Counted from the first letter of the stretch, positions 1-8,311 are shown. The stretch: DNA of 64,000 bases from Granulicella cerasi (GCF_025685575.1 NZ_JAGSYD010000001.1:65852-129851); one strand, 5' to 3'. The notes: generated by a model not told the origin, from the letters alone. A program made the numbers and translations.

Positions 1-102
1 AACGCGCTCGGAGTTTGCCGCGGGGGACTGGGTCGTTTCTGGCATTACGGAAATATCTCCTGGATAGGAAAGATGCGGGTGAGTGCGGTCAAGATGCGGA
101 AA

Positions 103-181
103 GGATCGAGATAAGAGAAGAGAGATCAGAGATTGGACCGTTGCCGCTCCCAAATCTCTGATCTCTTATCTCTGTTCTCTG
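103..181. repeat. Word-repeat palindrome downstream of gnd
   Basis: The word agagatcagagatt at 121-136 is repeated in inverted orientation at 150-166, with extra loosely matching agata/tctctt words on both sides, giving a hairpin with a loop of about 13 bases. It lies just past the stop of the minus-strand gnd gene. It lacks the T-run of a classical terminator, although it could still stop transcription. Bases 1-102 show nothing recognisable. Confidence 0.55.
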
Positions 182-185
182 CTGC

Positions 186-1091
186 TTAGTCCTTCTTGAC
201 TGCGTGTCCGCCGAAGGCCCCGCGCATGACGCTCAACATGCGGTCGGTCATGTTGTTCTCTTCGCGCGAACGAATGCGGCGAATGAGCGACTCGGTGATT
301 ACCGGTGCGGATACGTTGAGGTCGATCGCCTCGAACACGGTCCAACGGCCTTCGCCGGAGTCCGGAACGTAGGGAGCGATGCCGTCGAGTTCAGGATTCT
401 TCTTGAGCGCGTCAGCGGTGAGGTCGAGCAGCCAGGAGCGGACTACCGAGCCGTACTGCCAGATCTCAGCAATCTGAGCGTTGTCGAGCTCGAACTCCTT
501 CTTCGCCTCGAAGATCGCGAAACCCTCGGCGTACGCCTGCATCATGCCGTACTCGATGCCGTTGTGCACCATCTTGACGAAGTGGCCAGCGCCAGCCGGG
601 CCCGTGCGGCCCCAGCCCTTGTCAGCTGCCGGTGCGAGAGTCTCGAAGATCGGCTTCAAGTACTCGACCGTCGGCTCATCGCCGCCGACCATCATCGAGT
701 AGCCCTCGGTGATGCCCCAGATGCCGCCCGAGGTGCCGACGTCGACAAACTCGTAGCCCTGCTTCTGCAGCTCTGCATAGCGGCGCTGCGAATCCTTGTA
801 GTTCGAGTTGCCGCCATCGATGAAGATGTCACCCTTGTTCGCGAACGGCTTCAGACCTTCGATGGTCTTGTCGACGGCTTCACCCGCCGGCACCATGATC
901 CAGATCGCCTTGCGACCCGTGAAAGCCTTGCACAGCTCTTCGAGCGAGGAGACGCCCTTCGAGCCAGCGTCGGAAAGCTTCTTCACCGCATCTGCGTTGA
1001 AGTCAAAACCAATAACCGTGTGCCCGGCGCGGCGGAGGCGTTCTGCCATGTTGCCGCCCATTTTGCCGAGACCGATGATTCCAAGTTCCAT
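186..1091 (-). CDS. gnd: 6-phosphogluconate dehydrogenase (short, decarboxylating type)
   Basis: Oxidatively decarboxylates 6-phosphogluconate to ribulose-5-phosphate in the cytosolic pentose phosphate pathway. The 301-residue protein starts with the dinucleotide motif GLGKMGG (residues 7-13), has the GGNSNYKDS substrate loop (93-101) and the active-site segment FVKMVHNGIEY with Lys163 and Asn167. The length fits the short, about 300-residue GndA/YqeC-like class, many of which prefer NAD; the cofactor preference is inferred. The start at 1091 begins directly at the Rossmann strand and has an AAAGGA ribosome site upstream; a start 20 codons further upstream would add a non-homologous tail. It may take xylose-derived carbon from the xylan locus at the other end of the window. 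Confidence 0.93.
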   Translation of the reverse strand: MELGIIGLGKMGGNMAERLRRAGHTVIGFDFNADAVKKLSDAGSKGVSSLEELCKAFTGRKAIWIMVPAGEAVDKTIEGLKPFANKGDIFIDGGNSNYKDSQRRYAELQKQGYEFVDVGTSGGIWGITEGYSMMVGGDEPTVEYLKPIFETLAPAADKGWGRTGPAGAGHFVKMVHNGIEYGMMQAYAEGFAIFEAKKEFELDNAQIAEIWQYGSVVRSWLLDLTADALKKNPELDGIAPYVPDSGEGRWTVFEAIDLNVSAPVITESLIRRIRSREENNMTDRMLSVMRGAFGGHAVKKD

Positions 1092-1202
1092 GGGTTCTCT
1101 GTCCTTTGCGTGTGTGACGCCACTTATGAGACTACTCTTCTGTCGTGTCAATGCAAACCTGTCACGAAGTTTTGATAAACGAAACGTGACAGGTAGCCGC
1201 TT

Positions 1203-2102
1203 CTATTTGTATGGATTTGCCGACTCGACGCCGGGGAAGTCTGCGCCGAACGTGACTTCCTTCCACTGCGACATCTCGTCCTGAAAGGATGTGAGCTTCT
1301 GCTGGAAGCGGTTGTAGGCCAGCGCTCCGAGCACCAGGTGACGCGGTGACTTGGGCGCAGAGACCGCTGCGACCATCGCCTCTACAGCCTTCTGCGGATC
1401 GCCCGCCTGCTTGCCGTTCTGTGCTTCCATGTAGGCGCGCGTTTTGCCGGCGGTCTGCTCGTAGTCGGCAATCGTCTTCTGCGACTTCTTGCCCGAGGTG
1501 CCGAGGAACTCCGTGCGGAACGGTCCCGGCTCCACGATCGTCACGTCAATGCCCAACGGCTCGAGCTCCGCACCAAGCGCCTCGCCGAGACCCTCAATCG
1601 CAAACTTCGTCGAGTTGTAGAACGCCCATCCCGGCAGGCCGACGAGTCCGCCAATGCTCGAGAGGAAGAGAATGTTGCCCGTGCGGCGCTCGCGGAAGTG
1701 CGGCAGCAACGCCTGCGTCATCTGGATGAGGCCGAAGACGTTCGTCTCAAACATCGGGCGGTACTCGTCTTCGTGCGCCTCTTCAAAAGCAGCGGTCAAG
1801 CCGTAGCCCGCGTTGTTCACGAGCACGTCGATCTTGCCCCAGCGCGCGAGCGCGTCCTTCACAGCAGCGTCGATCTGCGCGGGCTTGGTCACATCCAGAG
1901 CCAGACGCTGCACCTGTGCGGGCGCGCTGGCTTCGAGTTCTTCCAGCACATCGGCGCGACGCGCCGTCGCTACCACGTTCGCACCCAGCGAGATGAGGTA
2001 TTTGGCCAGCAGGAAGCCGAAGCCCGAGCTGGTGCCCGTAATGAACCACGTCTTGCCACGCTGCGAGGAGTTATTGCGAGTGAGTGTTTCAAAAGTGCTC
2101 AT
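1203..2102 (-). CDS. Short-chain dehydrogenase/reductase
   Basis: NAD(P)-dependent classical SDR of 299 residues. The cofactor loop TGTSSGFG is at 22-29, NNAG at 96-99, and the catalytic YNSTK pair is Tyr162/Lys166. The sequence resembles the SDR group often annotated as oxidoreductases of unknown substrate, so no substrate can be named. The reading frame stays open upstream to 2510, but that stretch lies over the divergent Cys-cluster gene and has shadow composition, so the ATG at 2102 is chosen. The gene is divergent from its neighbour, with 64 bases between the two starts. Confidence 0.88.
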   Translation of the reverse strand: MSTFETLTRNNSSQRGKTWFITGTSSGFGFLLAKYLISLGANVVATARRADVLEELEASAPAQVQRLALDVTKPAQIDAAVKDALARWGKIDVLVNNAGYGLTAAFEEAHEDEYRPMFETNVFGLIQMTQALLPHFRERRTGNILFLSSIGGLVGLPGWAFYNSTKFAIEGLGEALGAELEPLGIDVTIVEPGPFRTEFLGTSGKKSQKTIADYEQTAGKTRAYMEAQNGKQAGDPQKAVEAMVAAVSAPKSPRHLVLGALAYNRFQQKLTSFQDEMSQWKEVTFGADFPGVESANPYK

Positions 2103-2166
2103 GCAAGCTAGGACGCGCGCCATGCGTGTCACGATGCAAAAGCAGCCGATAAACTGATTTCGTCTC

Positions 2167-2745
2167 GTGAACGAACTCTTCCCCATCATCGACGCAGCGC
2201 TGGAGTCCGCTGCAGAACGCTCGGGCACATGGCTGGCCTGCAAGCCCGGCTGCCACCAGTGCTGCGTCGGCGTCTTCCCTGTCTCGCCGCTCGATGTGGA
2301 GAGCCTGCGCGAAGGGCTCGCCAGCCTCGGCGAAGAGCTGCGTGGGACCGTGCTCGCCCGCGCCGCCACCAGCCGCGAACGCCTGCGCGCGCTCGGCTTT
2401 CCCGGCAACGACGAGACCGGCGAACTCTTCACCGAGGAGCAACACGAAGAAGCCTTTGAAGAGTTCGCGAACGACGAGGTCTGCCCCGCGCTCGACCCCG
2501 CCACCGGCACCTGCGACGTCTACGCGTGGCGCCCGGTGCAGTGCCGCACCTTCGGTCCGCCCATGCGCGACGAGGACGATCACCTCACCGTCTGCGAGCT
2601 CTGCTTCGTAAACGCGCCTGCCGAGGACGTCGCTCGCTGCGAAATGGACCAGAGCTGGCGCGACGAAGAGTATGCGCTCATTGAAAAGGCCGAAGAACGC
2701 GCTGCGTTCCCCGGCCCCACCGTTGTCGCCTTCGCGCTCCGCTAG
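2167..2745 (+). CDS. YkgJ-family cysteine-cluster protein
   Basis: A 192-residue cytosolic protein with the cluster CKPGCHQCC near residues 25-33 and later Cys residues (CPALDPATGTCDVY; CRTFGPPM; CELCF), the pattern of the YkgJ/CxxCxxCC putative zinc- or iron-binding family. Molecular function is unknown for the family. The start is GTG at 2167; the codon sits in the short gap to the divergent SDR gene and homology begins directly after it. Convergent with the GH57 gene downstream, separated by a palindromic element. Confidence 0.8.
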   Translation: MNELFPIIDAALESAAERSGTWLACKPGCHQCCVGVFPVSPLDVESLREGLASLGEELRGTVLARAATSRERLRALGFPGNDETGELFTEEQHEEAFEEFANDEVCPALDPATGTCDVYAWRPVQCRTFGPPMRDEDDHLTVCELCFVNAPAEDVARCEMDQSWRDEEYALIEKAEERAAFPGPTVVAFALR

Positions 2746-2765
2746 CGCTATCTCTCACCACGAAC

Positions 2766-2887
2766 GGGTGCCCCAGGTCTCGCTTCTGAGACCTGGGTTT
2801 CCAGAGAACTCCTCGGAGAGCAAGGAAGCAGCACCGCAAGCATCCTCGCTCTCCCACGTCTCCAAGAATCGAGACGTGGGGCACCCG
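2766..2887. repeat. Composite palindromic element, family B copy 1
   Basis: An outer inverted repeat (cgggtgcccc at 2766 onwards and ggggcacccg ending at 2887) encloses two hairpins: cccaggtctc/gagacctggg (2772-2797) and cccacgtctc/gagacgtggg (2853-2880). Related copies lie at 5616-5719 and 40287-40318. It sits between two convergent genes and could act as a bidirectional transcription stop or mRNA stabiliser, but the repeat pattern points to a dispersed REP/MITE-like element. Confidence 0.7.
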
Positions 2888-2902
2888 ACATCATGGTTGG
2901 AG

Positions 2903-5524
2903 CTAGAACGTTGCGACGCCGTGCTCGACCACCAGGTCATCCACGCTGAGGTTCAGCGCGTGACCCAGCTTGCGGAAGCCCTCACGCCACTCCACCGACC
3001 ACTCGCTCGCGCTCTCGCGCCGCAGCATGTCGTTCCAGATGTTCTGCGCCTGCCAGAGGTTGATGTCCATGGGCAGCGAGCGCAGGCTCTCTGCCGTGGC
3101 GACCGTCTCGTTCAACACCGACAACGTGCCCGCAGGCTCGGCTTGTTCGAGCGCCATCATCGCACGCTTCATGCGACGGTCCGCCGCATACGCCAACCCC
3201 GGAGCATCGAGCGCGAGCTTGTCGATCATGGCACGACGCACGAGGCGCGAGACCTCCGCGGTGTCATAGCGATCTGCATCCAGCGCGCGGCGTAGCGACG
3301 CGTTCACCGCAAAGCCCGCCGTGAGCGCCAGCGCCGGAGGCACCGGCATGTTGCTCTCCGTCAGGAAGTGCAGCAGCGTGGCGTGCTCCTCGTAGATGCG
3401 CGTCAGCGAACCCTCGACCTCATCCATCGTCGTGTCGAGGATGCTCTTCATGATGTTGTGCTGCTCGTCCGCAAAGAGCGACGTGAGCGAGTACATCGAG
3501 CCGCCAAAGAAGCGGTCCGTCAGGCGGATCAGCTCCGGCAGGTTCGCGCGTGCGATAGCCTCGGAGGCCGCTTCGGCAAACGCGTCCCACAACCCATCGT
3601 CCTTGGCGGAGTCATAACGACGCACCGCAGCGGAGAGGTTCTGATCGCCGAGATGCAGCACGGCAAAGCAGACATCTTCGCTCTCTTCCGTGATGCGCGA
3701 CTTGATGGTGGCGCGGCCAAACGCGAAGCGTCCGCGGCCCGACGCCAACACATCGAACGAGCGACGATACACGTCGAAGCAGAAGAGATCGCCCGCATCG
3801 GGATAGGCACGGAACATCGAGCTGATCGCATAGTGCGCGCCCACATGCTCGAGGTCGAGACGACCACCGACCACGTAGCGCTTGTACACTTCCTCGCCGT
3901 TGCCGATCTCCGCAACGTTCGACTCCGCCTTGCTGAGCACCGCGCAGAACTCCGCCTCGAGGCTCTTGCCCGCTGCGCCGAAGAGCTGCTCCGCAAGCTG
4001 GATGACGCGGCCTGCATAGGCGATGATCTGCACCGTCTCGATGCCCGAGATGTCGTCAAAGAACCAGCCGCAGCTTGTGTACATCAGCTGCGTGTGGCGT
4101 TCGAGCTCCATCAGTTCATACGCGGTCACGCGCTCTTCCGCACTCAACTCATGCGTGGCATGCTCGGAGAAGAAACGCTCGGTGGAAGCCTGCGAACGGT
4201 CGAGCACGACCTCGATGTAGGCATCGCGCGCAGCCCACACGTCCTTGAAGAGCGTCTTCGCCAGCTTCTCAGCGAGCGGCGCGGTCTGGTCGCGCAGCAG
4301 GTCGAGCGCCTCGCGCAACGGCGCGCGCCAACGCTGATGCCACGGCTTGCCGCCATTACAGCCGCAGTCCGAACGCCAACGCTCCACGCCATGCGCGCAG
4401 CTCCACGAGCTTTCGTCGACAACCTCGGCTTCCATGTGCGGCGGAAATTTCGCGAGGAACTCGCCGTAGTTCGTCGGGATCGCCAGCTTGTTTTCTTCGA
4501 TCCAATGCAGCGCATAGCTCAACGCCATCTCGCCGTGGCGATGATGATGGCCGTAGCTTTCGCCGTCGGTGGCCACATGCGAAAGCTGCGGACGATCGGC
4601 AGGCTGGTTCGGATCAATCGCCGTGAGCAGACGCTTGGCGAAGATTTCGCCGGAGTTCAGCAAGCCTTCAAACGCGATCGCGCGCGAGTTGGGGCCGTGG
4701 TAGAAAAACACGTCAATCGAGCGGCCTTCATCAAGCTTCACGCGATACGGACGTGTCGTGTCGACCGACTGATCGTTCGTCTCCAGCCACTCAATTTCAT
4801 TTTTCTTTGCAGCGGTCTTCGGCGCAGCTTCTGCGGTCGCATCCACAGCACCGGAGGCGCGGCGCTTGAACTGCTTCTCCGCCGCAGCCTGCGCGTTCGT
4901 GCGCGGCGCGGCGATCTCGCTGGGGTCCAACGCACGCACGCGTGCGCACTGGTGCGGCGCGAGTACGGTGAACTTGATGCCTTCCTGCGCCATCAGGTCA
5001 AGCACCCAACGGCTCACGGCCGTCTCGGCCAGCCACATGCCCTCAGGCTTGCGGCCGAAGCGATGCTCGAAGTCGGCGATGCCCCAGCGGATCTGTGTGC
5101 GCGCGTCGCGCTCGCTGGCGAGCGGCAGGATGATGTGGTTGTAGACCTGCGCCATCGCCGAGCCGTGGCCGCTGTAGCGCTCCGCGCTGGCGGCGTCGGC
5201 CTCGAGAATCATGCGATAGGTGCGCGGCGCGTACTCCTCGAGCCAGCTCAGCAGCGTCGCGCCGAAGTTGAAGCTCATGCGCGAGTAGTTGTTGACGATG
5301 CGCGTGATCTGGCCCTGCAGGTTCTGAATGCGCGAGGCACCGTTCGGCGCATAGCACTCGGCCGTGATGCGCTCGTTCCAATCGTGATACGGCGCGGCGG
5401 ACTCCTGAATCTCAACGGTTTCGAGCCAGGGGTTCTCGCGGGGCGGCTGGTAGAAGTGGCCGTGGACGCAGACGTAGTGCTGCGGTGCAGCAGTCTGAAG
5501 CGAATTGTTTTCGTTACGCGGCAT
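2903..5524 (-). CDS. GH57 glycoside hydrolase with DUF3536
   Basis: An 873-residue cytosolic protein with no signal peptide. The N-terminal GH57 catalytic barrel begins with HGHFYQPPRENPWLE (21-35), carries the predicted nucleophile Glu167 in GMWLAETA and a DGESYGHHHRHGE segment near residue 317 that would supply the acid Asp. The rest matches the DUF3536 extension of GH57 alpha-amylase/branching-enzyme-like proteins. A likely role is glycogen or alpha-glucan turnover, but no substrate has been read from the sequence. An Ala/Lys-rich insertion near residues 205-255 separates two barrel segments. Convergent with the Cys-cluster gene; its own upstream region holds repeat DNA rather than a clear promoter. 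Confidence 0.85.
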   Translation of the reverse strand: MPRNENNSLQTAAPQHYVCVHGHFYQPPRENPWLETVEIQESAAPYHDWNERITAECYAPNGASRIQNLQGQITRIVNNYSRMSFNFGATLLSWLEEYAPRTYRMILEADAASAERYSGHGSAMAQVYNHIILPLASERDARTQIRWGIADFEHRFGRKPEGMWLAETAVSRWVLDLMAQEGIKFTVLAPHQCARVRALDPSEIAAPRTNAQAAAEKQFKRRASGAVDATAEAAPKTAAKKNEIEWLETNDQSVDTTRPYRVKLDEGRSIDVFFYHGPNSRAIAFEGLLNSGEIFAKRLLTAIDPNQPADRPQLSHVATDGESYGHHHRHGEMALSYALHWIEENKLAIPTNYGEFLAKFPPHMEAEVVDESSWSCAHGVERWRSDCGCNGGKPWHQRWRAPLREALDLLRDQTAPLAEKLAKTLFKDVWAARDAYIEVVLDRSQASTERFFSEHATHELSAEERVTAYELMELERHTQLMYTSCGWFFDDISGIETVQIIAYAGRVIQLAEQLFGAAGKSLEAEFCAVLSKAESNVAEIGNGEEVYKRYVVGGRLDLEHVGAHYAISSMFRAYPDAGDLFCFDVYRRSFDVLASGRGRFAFGRATIKSRITEESEDVCFAVLHLGDQNLSAAVRRYDSAKDDGLWDAFAEAASEAIARANLPELIRLTDRFFGGSMYSLTSLFADEQHNIMKSILDTTMDEVEGSLTRIYEEHATLLHFLTESNMPVPPALALTAGFAVNASLRRALDADRYDTAEVSRLVRRAMIDKLALDAPGLAYAADRRMKRAMMALEQAEPAGTLSVLNETVATAESLRSLPMDINLWQAQNIWNDMLRRESASEWSVEWREGFRKLGHALNLSVDDLVVEHGVATF

Positions 5525-5540
5525 GAGGTTCAGGATAACG

Positions 5541-5581
5541 AAAGGCAGCTTCTAGCTGCCAGCTTCCGGCTTCTAGCTTTT
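5541..5581. repeat. Word-repeat upstream of GH57 gene
   Basis: The word agcttctagc is iterated with small changes (cttctagctgccagcttc and onwards), forming direct and inverted matches just upstream of the GH57 start. The style matches the word-repeats at 103-181 and 6939-7020 but uses a different word. Confidence 0.5.
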
Positions 5582-5615
5582 CATTCGCTGGAAGTCGCCG
5601 TGCTCCCACCGATCC

Positions 5616-5719
5616 AGGTGCCCCCTCCGTACGCAGCTCTATGCTGACGGGTGAGCGGCCACAGCTTCCTCGCGCATCCTGCAAACCCATGTCTCAAAAA
5701 TCGAGACATGGGGCACCCG
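5616..5719. repeat. Composite palindromic element, family B copy 2
   Basis: The hairpin cccatgtctc/gagacatggg (5686-5713) is followed by ggcacccg. About 65 bases to its left lies ccaggtgcccc, the inverted partner, so the arrangement copies the 2766-2887 element. The tail ctgcaaaccca just before the hairpin is shared with the copy at 40287. From 5720 to 5806 nothing further is recognisable. Confidence 0.6.
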
Positions 5720-5806
5720 TTCTCGCAGAGGGACGCTCTTCTGACACGTTGGGATCACTGACACTCTGGTTGGAAGATGCCTTTCGACAGTGGCACCAAG
5801 CCCGCA

Positions 5807-6202
5807 TCAGGAGTTCTGATGAGCCTGCGCTCTGCGCTGACGATCCACCAGCGTCGCAATCGCAATCGCCAACCAATACGCGACAACGTTGCGCGGTGAG
5901 AAGATCGCTCCCAGCAACAACTTGCCCGCTAATGTATGGCGAAATGCATCGAGCGGCGACCACGCGATCAACCGACTCAGCTCCACGGCAAGCGCGAGCA
6001 CTGCAGCGATCAGCGCAACGACGCGCACGGAAGCCCGCGGCAGCAAGACAACGCACAGGCAGTACACCGCCACCGCCCACAGCATGGAGCCGCCATACTT
6101 CCACGCAAACCGCGGCAGATGCAGGGGCGCGTAACGCCACGCGATGCCTGCTGCGATCACCACCAACATCGCCAATGCCGCATGCAAACGACGCGCGAGC
6201 AT
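5807..6202 (-). CDS. DUF2809 family integral membrane protein
   Basis: A small (131-residue) hydrophobic protein with about four predicted membrane helices (residues roughly 7-20, 34-48, 52-70 and 90-118). The segment FRHTLAGKLLLGAIFSPRNV in the second half and the general layout match the DUF2809 family; its function is unknown. The ATG at 6202 lies 5 bases after the stop of the DNA glycosylase gene, so the two are probably cotranscribed. A longer start upstream would overlap that gene deeply with a charged, non-homologous tail and is not used. Confidence 0.7.
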   Translation of the reverse strand: MLARRLHAALAMLVVIAAGIAWRYAPLHLPRFAWKYGGSMLWAVAVYCLCVVLLPRASVRVVALIAAVLALAVELSRLIAWSPLDAFRHTLAGKLLLGAIFSPRNVVAYWLAIAIATLVDRQRRAQAHQNS

Positions 6203-6207
6203 CGCGG

Positions 6208-6924
6208 CTACTCCGGCTGCACGATCTTGCCGGCGGCAACATCGCAGGCGCGCCACATGTACCAGCTTGCGACCGAGCGCCACTCGCCCCACTTCTTTGC
6301 GCGCTTCTCAATCTGCTCCGCGGTTGCGAGCAGGTCCGGCGTCACCTTCACGTCGGGCTTCAGGCCGAGGTACGTCAGCGCGAAGCCCTTGCGCACGCCG
6401 TAGTCGCCAACGGGCAGCACGTTCGGGCGACCCAGTCGGAACATCAGAAACATCTCCACGGTCCACTTGCCGATGCCGCGCACCTGCACCAGGTGCTCGA
6501 TGATCTGCTCGTCGCTCATCTTTTTGATCTTCGCCATCGTCGGCACGGTGCCGTCGAGCGTCTTCGCGGCGAGGTCGCGCAGCGAAAGCGTTTTGTTGTG
6601 CGAAAGCCCCGCGTGGCGAAGTTGATCGGTCGGGCACTCCAGCAGATGCTCGGGCGAGGGGTGCACGCCGAAGCCGCAGATCGGCTCAAAGCTTTCGAGC
6701 ATGCGTCCGTGGATCGCCGCAGCGGCTTTGCCATGCACCTGCTGGTAAATGATCGCCTCCACCAGCGCCTCAAATGGCGACTGGCGCGGCGAAATCCGCA
6801 TGGTGAACGGCCCTGCCTTGTCCATCAGCTTGGCGAGCTTGGGATCCGCCGCGCGCAACGCGGCCACAGCCGCTTCCGTGTCATAAGGAGGCTTCTTCGT
6901 GCGGAGCGTATGGGGGCTAGGCAT
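6208..6924 (-). CDS. DNA-3-methyladenine glycosylase (AlkA-like, HhH-GPD)
   Basis: Base-excision repair enzyme of 238 residues that would flip out and cleave alkylated purines. The helix-hairpin-helix VRGIGKWTVEMFLMF (148-162) is followed by the Gly/Pro-rich loop and catalytic Asp174 in VGDYG. There are no Cys residues for a 4Fe-4S cluster, so MutY/Nth-type enzymes are excluded, and the length suits a compact AlkA homologue lacking a full N-terminal domain. First gene of a likely two-gene unit with the DUF2809 gene. Confidence 0.85.
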   Translation of the reverse strand: MPSPHTLRTKKPPYDTEAAVAALRAADPKLAKLMDKAGPFTMRISPRQSPFEALVEAIIYQQVHGKAAAAIHGRMLESFEPICGFGVHPSPEHLLECPTDQLRHAGLSHNKTLSLRDLAAKTLDGTVPTMAKIKKMSDEQIIEHLVQVRGIGKWTVEMFLMFRLGRPNVLPVGDYGVRKGFALTYLGLKPDVKVTPDLLATAEQIEKRAKKWGEWRSVASWYMWRACDVAAGKIVQPE

Positions 6925-6938
6925 AAAGGCGAGGGTAT

Positions 6939-7020
6939 AGGGTTCAGGGCCCAGGGTCCAGAAAGCAGAACCGCCGTGCCGCTTGTCTTCTGAGCCCTGG
7001 GCCCTAAGCCCTGGACCCTG
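6939..7020. repeat. Word-repeat palindrome (ccctgg words)
   Basis: The left arm gggttcagggcccagggtcc (6940-6959) is matched in inverted orientation by several words built on gccctgggccctaag (6991-7020). It follows the 3' end of the 6S RNA candidate on the minus strand and could end that transcript, but there is no T-run. It is the third locus with this iterated-word style. Confidence 0.55.
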
Positions 7021-7028
7021 AAGTTTGA

Positions 7029-7224
7029 GAAGACCGACCCGCTGGGCCGTGAAACGAGTTGCAGGTGAACCCGCCGGTAAGCGGTGGGGTCTAGCCGAGG
7101 TTCTTTAGGCTTTCGGGACTGGCCGACATAGCACACCGAACCTTCGCACGAGCCAAACCCCTGTTCAAAGAGTATTGGTTCAACCTGCAGTGGTCGCCCG
7201 CACCTGCTTTGCAGGCCGGTCTCC
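7029..7224 (-). ncRNA. ssrS: 6S RNA candidate
   Basis: A region with no protein-coding capacity that folds as a 196-base, rod-like RNA on the minus strand. The outer 11-bp stem pairs 7214-7224 with 7029-7039; an inner stem pairs 7177-7189 with 7060-7071; a weakly paired bulge lies between arms as in 6S RNA. The apical part (CCCGAAAGCCTAAAGAACC, near 7095-7115) closely resembles the apical segment of E. coli 6S RNA. Length matches the usual 160-200 bases. A well-spaced promoter lies exactly upstream. 6S RNA binds the housekeeping RNA polymerase holoenzyme as a promoter mimic. The identity is inferred by eye, without a covariance search. Confidence 0.68.
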
Positions 7225-7232
7225 GTTGTTGG

Positions 7233-7261
7233 ATGCTAGCCGAGGTTGAGTCGATTAGCAA
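7233..7261 (-). promoter_or_regulatory. Promoter of the 6S RNA candidate
   Basis: TTGCTA (7256-7261) and TAGCAT (7233-7238) are separated by 17 bases on the minus strand. The predicted transcription start, about 7 bases further on, is near 7226, which agrees with the independently folded 5' end at 7224. The -35 box touches the stop region of the upstream thioredoxin gene. Confidence 0.55.
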
Positions 7262-8311
7262 CTACCGCTCATTTTGAGCGACTTGGGGCTGCAGCTTTTG
7301 CGCTTCCTTCGCCTTCGCAATCAGCTTCTTGATCTTCGACTCGACGTTCGAATCCGAACCGACCATCTCCGCCGTCAGCACGCCGTCGGAGTCGATGGTG
7401 AAGTAGTGCGGGATCGACTGCACCTCGAAGCGATCGGAAAGCTTGTGGTCGGCGTCGCGGTACTGTGTCCAGGTCATCTCGTTGCGGCCGATGAACTCCT
7501 TCCACGCCTTTTCGTCCTTGTCCCAGCTCACGCTGATGATCGTCAGCGGCTCGTCCTTGAACTTCTTTGCGATCTGCTTCAGCTCCGGCAGCGCGGCGTT
7601 GCAGGGGCCGCACCACGTGGCCCAGAAATCGATCAGCACCACGCGGCCGCGCATCGTGTCCGGGTTGAAGCGTGTGCCGTCGAGCGCGGTGACCTCGAAG
7701 GCCGGCGCCATCTTGTGCAGCGAAAGCTCGGGGTTTTCGGCAAAATGCTGGGCGCGGACGCGCGACGGGTCCTTCGGACTGCAGTTTTTGGCGCAATCGG
7801 CGAAGGCCAGTTTGGCGTGCTCATTGTCGCCCATCATGGTCAGCACCTTGCCGTCCTGAAACTGCGCGGAGATGTTGTGCGGATAAGCCTCGATGGCCTG
7901 CTGGTAAAGCGCATGCGCCTGCTTCAGCGGCTCGGGCTTCGGCTTGTCGCCGGCCTGCCCGATGAGGATGTTCGCGTGCTCGGCGTAGGCCAGCGACCGC
8001 TCGATCGGGGTCGAGGCCAGCGCTTCCTCCTGCAGAATCGCCGCCAGCGCCGGCTTCCAATCGTGGAGTCCTTCGTCGATCATCACGATCTTCTGCAGGC
8101 AGGCCATGCACTTGCCACCGGCCACCTTGCTGGCCTTTTTGTACTGGTCCAGCGCGAAGGAGTACTGGTGCTGCTTTTCCTGCAGCCGCGCCTCCTGCAG
8201 CGCTTTCTGAAAGGCCGGGTCGCTGGCATAGGCGGTGTCGGTCTGCGCAGGCAGGGCGCACGGCGCAAGCAACAGAAGAACAGCGACAACGGGGCGCAGA
8301 AAGAGTTTCAC
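7262..8311 (-). CDS. TPR-containing TlpA-like thioredoxin protein, exported
   Basis: A 349-residue envelope protein. A signal peptide (residues 1-22, VVAVLLLLAPCALPAQ) is followed by a helical TPR-like region (about 30-165) and a C-terminal AhpC/TSA-TlpA thioredoxin fold with the redox motif WCGPC (233-237) and the usual LIDFWATW strand before it. Extra Cys pairs (68/71 and 173/177) lie in the helical part. It probably reduces or protects thiols of periplasmic partners held by the TPR part. The GTG at 8311 is chosen because it precedes the signal peptide directly; an ATG far upstream would bury the peptide inside the protein. Divergent from the next gene. Confidence 0.82.
   Translation of the reverse strand: MKLFLRPVVAVLLLLAPCALPAQTDTAYASDPAFQKALQEARLQEKQHQYSFALDQYKKASKVAGGKCMACLQKIVMIDEGLHDWKPALAAILQEEALASTPIERSLAYAEHANILIGQAGDKPKPEPLKQAHALYQQAIEAYPHNISAQFQDGKVLTMMGDNEHAKLAFADCAKNCSPKDPSRVRAQHFAENPELSLHKMAPAFEVTALDGTRFNPDTMRGRVVLIDFWATWCGPCNAALPELKQIAKKFKDEPLTIISVSWDKDEKAWKEFIGRNEMTWTQYRDADHKLSDRFEVQSIPHYFTIDSDGVLTAEMVGSDSNVESKIKKLIAKAKEAQKLQPQVAQNER

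Noticed and set aside
2103..2510. Upstream extension of the SDR gene on the minus strand
   Set aside because: Lies antisense to the Cys-cluster gene and has Ser/Arg-rich shadow composition; homology begins at 2102.
3368..5647. A 759-codon open frame on the plus strand opposite the GH57 gene
   Set aside because: It is antisense to a complete GH57 gene, rich in Arg/His/Leu as expected for the reverse of GC-rich codons, and has no recognisable domain.
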